Below are positions 58,641 to 64,000 of a stretch of DNA of 64,000 nt, piece after piece. Positions within the stretch are counted from its first letter, which is position 1, and every line of letters starts with the position of its first letter. This stretch comes from Adiantum capillus-veneris (taxonomy: Eukaryota > Streptophyta > Polypodiopsida > Polypodiales > Pteridaceae). The stretch covers positions 54,766,119 through 54,830,118 of the forward strand of contig CM043952.1 of the NCBI GenBank assembly GCA_014529385.2. The letters run 5' to 3'. The notes under the pieces were generated by a model. That model was not told the origin of the DNA and ran no database searches. It saw only the letters and a list, made by a program, of their open reading frames with translations. A program made the position numbers and the translations under genes.

Positions 58641-59519
58641 AAGGTATTTGAAAAATGCAGGACATATCGAATTTGTCTTAACCTAGAAAAGTGTATATTT
58701 ATGGTTAGGCAAGGCCGCATCTTAGGACACATTGTCTCAAGAAATGGCATAACCACTGACCTAGACAAAGTCAAAGTCATAGTAGATCTACCGAGGCCTA
58801 CTAATGCGAAACAAGTGCAATCCTTCATGGGACACTGTGGGTATTATCAAAGATTCATATATATGTATGCAGTCATCGCACAACCTCTGTATCGTTTGCT
58901 AGTCAATTTCAACTGGACCGAGGAGTGTGAAACTTCATTCCGAAAGCTGAAGGAAAACCTTGTATCAGCACCTATACTTAAAGCACCGGATTGGAAAAAG
59001 ATATTCCATGTTCACATTGATGCTTTTGCATATGCAATTGGGAGTATTCTGGCTCAACCTAGAGACGGAACAATGGATTTTCTAGTTTGTTATGCAAGCC
59101 GAGAGTTAAACAGTGCGGAAAAGAACTACACAACCACCGAAAGACAGGGTTTAGGAATGATATATGCTGTAAAGAAATTTCAGCATTATTTGCTCACAAA
59201 CAAATTTGTGTTCTTCACAGATCATCAAGCTCTTTTGTATCTGGTGAATAAACCATGCAATACAGGGAGAATTGTACGCTGGTTTATTATATTGCTAGAG
59301 TTTGATTTCACAGTGGTGGTAAAAAAGGGTAAAACCCATCTACGGGCGGATCATCTTTCAAGGCTACACAACGGGGAAGCTCCTGAAGGAGTGGATGATG
59401 ACATACCAGATGCTTATCTTTTCAATATTGAAATGATACCCAAATGGTCTCATGAAATTGTTAGCATTCTTTTCTTTGGAGGTAGGTTTGATAACATGGA
59501 AGACAGATCCAAACAATAA
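58635..59519 (+). pseudogene. Element B: RT connection and RNase H
   Basis: This 294-codon frame has GRILGHIVSRNGITTD, SFMGHCGYYQRFI and then RNase H: FHVHIDAFAYAIGSILAQP (first Asp), ASRELNSAEKNYTTTERQGL (Glu), FFTDHQALLYLVN (Asp) and THLRADHLSRL (the last Asp). All four acidic residues are present. The domain removes the RNA strand during reverse transcription. The frame ends at a TAA at 59,517. Confidence 0.9.
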
Positions 59520-59546
59520 ACAATTCGACAAACAAAAAACTTCCAG

Positions 59547-61026
59547 TTGATTGTTGCAGGACGGATGTATAATCTAGGATCGGACAAAATTCTACGATTA
59601 TGTATAAATCCGGAAGAATTCGAGTGTTACCTTGAAGAAGCGTATGTCCAGAATTGTGCATCTCATTGTTCAACAGTGAAAACACACCAGAGACTGGAAC
59701 AGTTAGGGGTTTATTGGCCAACTATGTATGCGGACACACATGCTTATGTTACCAATTGTACTATATGTAGTGCCAAACGACTAGTGGATCACGCAACATT
59801 GTTTCAGGTAAACTTTGCACCTGCATGGAGTCAATATATCATTGATTTATTAACCACAAGGAAGTTTCCTGAAAACATAACAAGAGCACGGAAAAGGGCT
59901 ATAGAGTTGGAGGCTCGTGACTTTCAGTTAATTGGGAACCAACTCTATAAGCGAGGAAAGGACAATCAACTTAGAATCTGTGCAAGTGAAAGTGAATACC
60001 TGCTGATTCTAGAACATGCACATAGCGGAATAAGTGGAGGCCATTTTTCAGGTGATAAGACGACAAAAATTGTCTTAACTGCAGGAATATGGTGGCCTAC
60101 ATTACATTTGGATGCTGAAGAGTTTGTAAAGCATTGTGACGCATGTCAGCGCACCAAGGTGCCGATAAAGAGAGATGAGATGCCACTACGGCCAATGATG
60201 GGAGCAAGGGCATTTACAAAATGGGGCATTGATTTTGTGGGGCCTATTTCACCTCCTCCATATGGCACCCATACCCAATATATCATTGTGGCTACGGACT
60301 ATCTCACAAAATGGGCAGAAGCCAAGGCAACACAAAAAGTAGATGCACGAACCACTGCACAATTTTTGTATGAGAATGTTTTTGTATGATACGGTTTACC
60401 AATAGAAATTGTCAGTGATCGTGGACCACATTTTCTTGATGAAGTCATTGAATAGCTGCTAGAGGAATTCATGGTCATACATAGGAAATCTGCTCCATAC
60501 CATCCACAGGAAAATGGACAAGCTGAGGCCACAAATAAAACACTATGCACGGTTCTAATTAAATTGTGTCAGAGTCAAGAAAAAATTGGGATTAGTAGCT
60601 ACACTCAACACTATGGGCATACAGGGTAGCTTACAAAACCTCGATAGGAACAACACCGTACAACATGGTGTTTGGTCTAAATGCTATAGTACCCATAGAG
60701 TTTTTAATTCCAACTCTACGAGTAGCGAAACGCTTAGAAGGACAGGGCATGAGCTCTCTTCAAGAATAGATGATCTTGAAAAGCTAGATGAACTTCACTT
60801 GAGAGCTGTAGCTTCGATCTATGCTAAAAAGAGAAGACAAAAAGAGTTTTTTGAAAAGCATGTGCGCACGAAAGAGTTCAAAACTGGTGATTATGTACTT
60901 GTTTATACCCTGAAGCAACATGCCAAGAAACTTAAAAAGCGAGGGAGGGTGAAAGCATGTATAGGTGGACCGCTTTTGCCACTATATAGTATATGGTTTT
61001 TGGGGTTGAGAAAATGGGCGGTTTAG
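59547..61026 (+). pseudogene. Element B: integrase with two zinc-binding modules
   Basis: The 280-codon frame contains two HHCC-like modules in tandem. The first is HCSTVKTHQRLEQLGVYW with CTIC. The second is HAHSGISGGHFSGDKTTK with WWPTLHLDAEEF and CDAC. The core follows with WGIDFVGPISP (Asp), then after a TGA at 60,388 SDRGPHFLDE (Asp) and, past a TAG near 60,453, NGQAEATNK (Glu). Frame 60,586-61,026 holds the C-terminal part (KEFFEKHVRTKEFKTGDYVL). The sequence leaves integrase at about 60,985 and no LTR follows, so B is truncated on the right. The doubled zinc module also occurs in pol A. Confidence 0.85.
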
Positions 61027-61897
61027 GCGTTTGAAATAGTGGGATTAAATTCAAAATTTATGGAAAAAAAGGGTTAAAATTTGACGTGTACTAAGTGAAA
61101 GCGCTTACTCATTAATGATCACCTCAAGGTATGTTCAAGCACTTAATGCAAATATTCTCTCGAGTCTCGTCCCTCCCACTTTGTCTCACTCGTTCCTCCC
61201 CCCTCTCTCTGTCTCACCAGTGCCATTCAAGTTTCTGATTCCCTCTTTCCTCCCTCCTTTGCGTTTCTCTACTAGCCGAAACAACAAGCAGCAACATCAC
61301 AACAACAACAAGCAAATTCAGAAGGAGTACTTTTTGCTGGGCTGGTCATCAACTTCAGTAAAAATCCCAGCAGCAACACGTATGTGTCATCATGTAGCTT
61401 GAAGCATTCTATCTCGAATGTTGGTTGAATTTGAATGTGGCTGGTTTTCCTAGGTAGCATTTCCAGGTAGCATTGATCCATGTTTTAACATGCTTCATGC
61501 AGATGTAGAAGCGTTGTATGCTTGTCTCTGAATGTGTGGCAAGATAACCAAAGGGGGCTTGGCCTAGTGGTTAAAGTGAATGGGTGGGTGCGTAAGGACC
61601 CAGGTTCAACTCTTGGCGATATGTTCTGCCCTCTGTTGGGTGGCAAGATAATCATGGATTGTAACTATTAATGATGCATGTGTAAGTTTAGAATTTATTT
61701 CTTGAATGTATATGCATTGTGCACATCTAATTGATCACCCTTGTGAATGCTTTATAAAAATGCATCATGCAGCTTGAAGCATGAATGCAGATTTTATCAA
61801 CTGTGTGTGCATGCTTATACGAATGCATCATGCAGGTTCAAGCATGAATGCATTTAACTATTGATCTTGTATCTATGTGGCATTTGTGATTTTTTCA
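61027..61897 (+). promoter_or_regulatory. Upstream/5' untranslated region of an unknown gene
   Basis: The region between element B and the first exon candidate has a pyrimidine-rich stretch at 61,150-61,275, as in many plant 5' leaders, and a SINE-like insertion at 61,551-61,639. Three segments contain GCATCATGCAG.TT.AAGC-like repeats (about 61,388, 61,762 and 61,825). No clear TATA box. It probably includes an intron ending at 61,897. Confidence 0.35.
61551..61639 (+). mobile_element. tRNA-derived SINE with 15-bp target duplication
   Basis: The insert has an A box TGGCCTAGTGG and a B box GGTTCAACTCT at tRNA-like spacing. GTGGCAAGATAACCA (61,536-61,550) and GTGGCAAGATAATCA (61,640-61,654) flank it as a 15-bp direct repeat with one mismatch, typical of LINE-driven insertion. 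At 89 bp it is short for a plant SINE. It could be 3' truncated. Confidence 0.7.
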
Positions 61898-64000
61898 GGA
61901 TGAATAACCAGGCTACAAAAGGACCTTCAGACTCTGACAAGGGTACACCTAGGAAGGGAAAGAGCTCTATGCAGGAGTCGCCTATCAAAACAGGTTAGAT
62001 GCATCATGCATGCATTTCTAAAATTGGTTTTATGTCTTGTAAAATTTTTGAATTTTTTGCACATGCATGCTACAAAAAGAACTTCCGAGTCCCCCAAGGG
62101 TACACCTAAGAAGCAAAATGTTCAGCAGGTTAGATGCAGATATTTCCCCCATGGATTCAATTAAAGTGTTGCTTTATTAGGAAAAAGTCGTGTGCACACC
62201 ACTAGTAAATATCAAATGGGTGAACCCCACTTTTTATGGGTACAACACCACTGATAGGCTGTGTTGAAGTGGTGCACCTGCAGCACCCTTTAAAGTTGGG
62301 TAGAAACCATGGTTGCATCACTACATAGTTATGCTGATATGGTGCACCATCTCTTAAAAGTGTACTGGACCACTTTAAAGTGCTGAGCAACACTAAAAAG
62401 AGGTAAGGTTCTAGTAAAAACTGGCGATACAATGGGTGCATCACTTTCCAGTGGAAAACCCTAACTATTTTGTGGTGAAGCATCACTTTTAAGCGAAGCA
62501 TCACGATGGTGCACCACTTTTCAGTGGTTTTACACACTTTTAAGGTACCGAATAACGTTCTAGTTAAGAAGCACCACTTTCTAGTGGTAAACACAACTAT
62601 AAAGTGGTGCTTCTTAACTAGAACGTTATTCGGTACCTTAAAAGTGTGTAAAACCAATGAAAAGTGGTGCTTTTTAACCTGAACGTTATTTGGTTTAAAG
62701 TGGTAAACACCAATAAAGTGGTGCTCACCACTTTTTGTGGTTCAAATCACATTTAAGTGGTGTTTATAGTGGTGAAGACCACTATAAAGTGGTGAACATC
62801 ACTATAAAGTGGTGCTTCTTAACTAGAACGTTATTCGGTACCTTAAAAGTGTGTAGGACCACTGAAAAGTGGTGCTTCTTAACTTGAACGTTATTTGGTA
62901 TAAAGTGGTAAACACCAATAAAGTGGTGGTCACCACTTTTTGTGGTTCAAATCACATTTAAGTGGTGGTGCGTGATGGTCAACCACTTTCAATCCTGTAG
63001 AACCACTTTTTAGTGATGCTTTACAAAAGTGCAATAATCGTTAGTTCTACATCTTTGCTAAAAGTGGTGGTTAAGTGCTTTTAAGTGATGAAGCTTTACA
63101 AGGAGATACCACATTCTATTGGTGTAGCACCACTTTTTAGGAGTGTAGCACCAATTTTAAGTTGTGTACAACAATTCACATCGGTGTAGCACAACTGAAC
63201 AGTGGTTCAGCCCACTTTTATGTGCTGGAGCACCACTTTAAGTGGTGAAGAAACACCAAAAGGGGATGTATCACTAGAAAATAGTGGTGTAGCAGGACTT
63301 TTTAGTGTTACCTAACCAGTTTTAAGTGGTTGAGAACCATTTAGTGGTACACCACCACTTAAAAATTTTGTAGTACCACTGAGAATGGTGCAGAAATCAT
63401 TTCAACCACTTCTTATTGTTGATAAAACAATTTTAATTATGGCTCATTACATACTAACATGCATTCTTATATGTTTTTACAGGGAGGTGGACAGTACCAC
63501 GAGTGGCCTTACCCACTCAAACAAAATTTTGCTTCACCAAGGAAGATTTTCATAGCGAATATGGGCTATGCTTGGTTGGCCAGGATCCGAAGCTCCTACG
63601 TGATGATGATTTCTCAGATGAGGAGTGGCTTAGTGTATGGGTTTACAAGCGCCACAAAAAGGAGAAGATGCATTTAAAGGGGCTGAGGCCTAAAATGTAT
63701 GAAGAATGTCTCCTGCTATACCACAAAGTATATCAGGGAGCTCCCCCAAACAAGGAGGTAGAAGTGCAAGGCCATTGAAGATTCTGAAGGTTTAGTTGCA
63801 TTGGCTGTGTATGCTGAAGGTGTTATCAAAATGTTACGCCAACAGAAAACTTTAAATAGTAAATTGGAGAAATGGAGGTCCACAAATGGTCCATGTCTTG
63901 GAAGCGAGTGGAAATTTAATGCAGAAAATATGCCTAATTACACTGACAGTACTGGCACATGCTTTGACTGGAAGACATACTCAGGTGGACATCAATTTTC
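61898..64000 (+). CDS. Unrecognised intron-containing gene, 5' part
   Basis: Exon 1 (about 61,898-61,993) starts with ATG at 61,900 and reads NNQATKGPSDSDKGTPRKGK, ending at a GT donor. A related segment at 62,069-62,128 (ATKRTSESPKGTPKKQNVQQ) looks like a duplicated exon, also followed by GGTTAG. A roughly 1.35-kb intron full of AAGTGGT repeats follows. From 63,482 a frame reads FCFTKEDFHSEYGLCLVGQD, DDDFSDEEWLSVWVYKRHKK and YEECLLLYHKVYQGAP. After a frame change near 63,765 it reads EDSEGLVALAVYAEG and FDWKTYSGGHQF to the window edge. I recognise no domain. It could be a host gene or a transposon-carried gene. Confidence 0.45.
62130..63420. repeat. AAGTGGT / ACCACTT repeat array in an intron
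   Basis: The heptamer AAGTGGT or its complement occurs dozens of times on both strands, giving many small hairpins. A larger unit of about 162 bp is directly repeated at 62,601-62,762 and 62,806-62,967. The start of that unit is also present inverted at 62,513-62,580. No reading frame is kept, and frames seen here are not genes. Confidence 0.85.
62513..62668. repeat. 68-bp near-perfect inverted repeat (hairpin)
   Basis: Arm 1 (62,513-62,580) and arm 2 (62,601-62,668) are inverted copies with one mismatch in 68, separated by 20 bp. The centre of each arm has GAACGTTATTCGGTACC or its complement. RNA from either strand would fold into a long hairpin. Confidence 0.9.

Noticed and set aside
61551-61622. 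Functional tRNA gene
   Set aside because: A and B boxes are present, but no cloverleaf could be drawn by eye and target duplications flank it, so a SINE is the better call.
60985-62000. 3' LTR of element B
   Set aside because: No sequence after the integrase matches 50,282-51,232 by eye.

Overview
The window looks like repeat-rich nuclear DNA from a land plant. It is AT-rich, with plant-type Ty3/gypsy and Ty1/copia retrotransposon debris, a CACTA transposase scrap, MITEs with target-site duplications, a tRNA-derived SINE, long (GA)n/(CA)n microsatellites and intron-containing genes with GT..AG junctions. I cannot name the species. I see no prokaryotic or organellar operon, rRNA, CRISPR array or intact housekeeping gene.

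Layout. 1-4,560: gypsy pol fragment A(+), cut at 2,483 by element X (LTR, tRNA-Asp-like primer site, leader with four palindromes about 280 bp apart). 4,600-13,000: decayed gypsy element C(-). 13,400-14,900: copia fragment 1(-). 14,900-18,640: mostly non-coding, with a CACTA fragment, a microsatellite and a MITE. 18,650-20,906: copia fragment 2(-). 20,907-22,201: the missing half of pol A(-), with a second MITE in it. 22,202-34,734: an X-type LTR(-), split by an 11.9-kb DNA transposon with 34-bp inverted ends. 34,735-37,450: internal tail of X(-). 37,500-40,870: non-coding sequence and degraded unknown ORFs. 40,874-45,904: gypsy element D(+), with 2.2 kb of its pol inverted. 45,905-50,281: gypsy element E(-), whose leader carries the X palindrome. 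50,282-61,000: gypsy element B(+), with 5' LTR, primer site, a different palindrome array, gag and pol. 61,030-64,000: the 5' part of an unrecognised intron-containing gene, with a SINE upstream and an intron full of AAGTGGT/ACCACTT repeats and a 68-bp hairpin.

The most unusual part is the transposon at about 22,243-34,114. It carries a transposase-like gene (+), two unrecognised genes (-), and a gene (+) that in order encodes a histone H3 (tail start plus histone fold), a Ulp1/C48-type cysteine protease, an acidic linker and an FCP1-like HAD phosphatase domain. All four genes contain in-frame stops, nearly all of the kind expected from cytosine deamination at CAG or CGA, so this copy is probably dead.

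The gypsy elements X/E and B share a second unusual feature. Their untranslated leaders between primer site and gag contain repeated 18-24-bp palindromes with a CGCG centre. The sequence differs between families but the arrangement is the same. Most retroelement genes here are interrupted by stops and frameshifts and are listed as pseudogenes. Family names rest on motifs read by eye; no database search was made.
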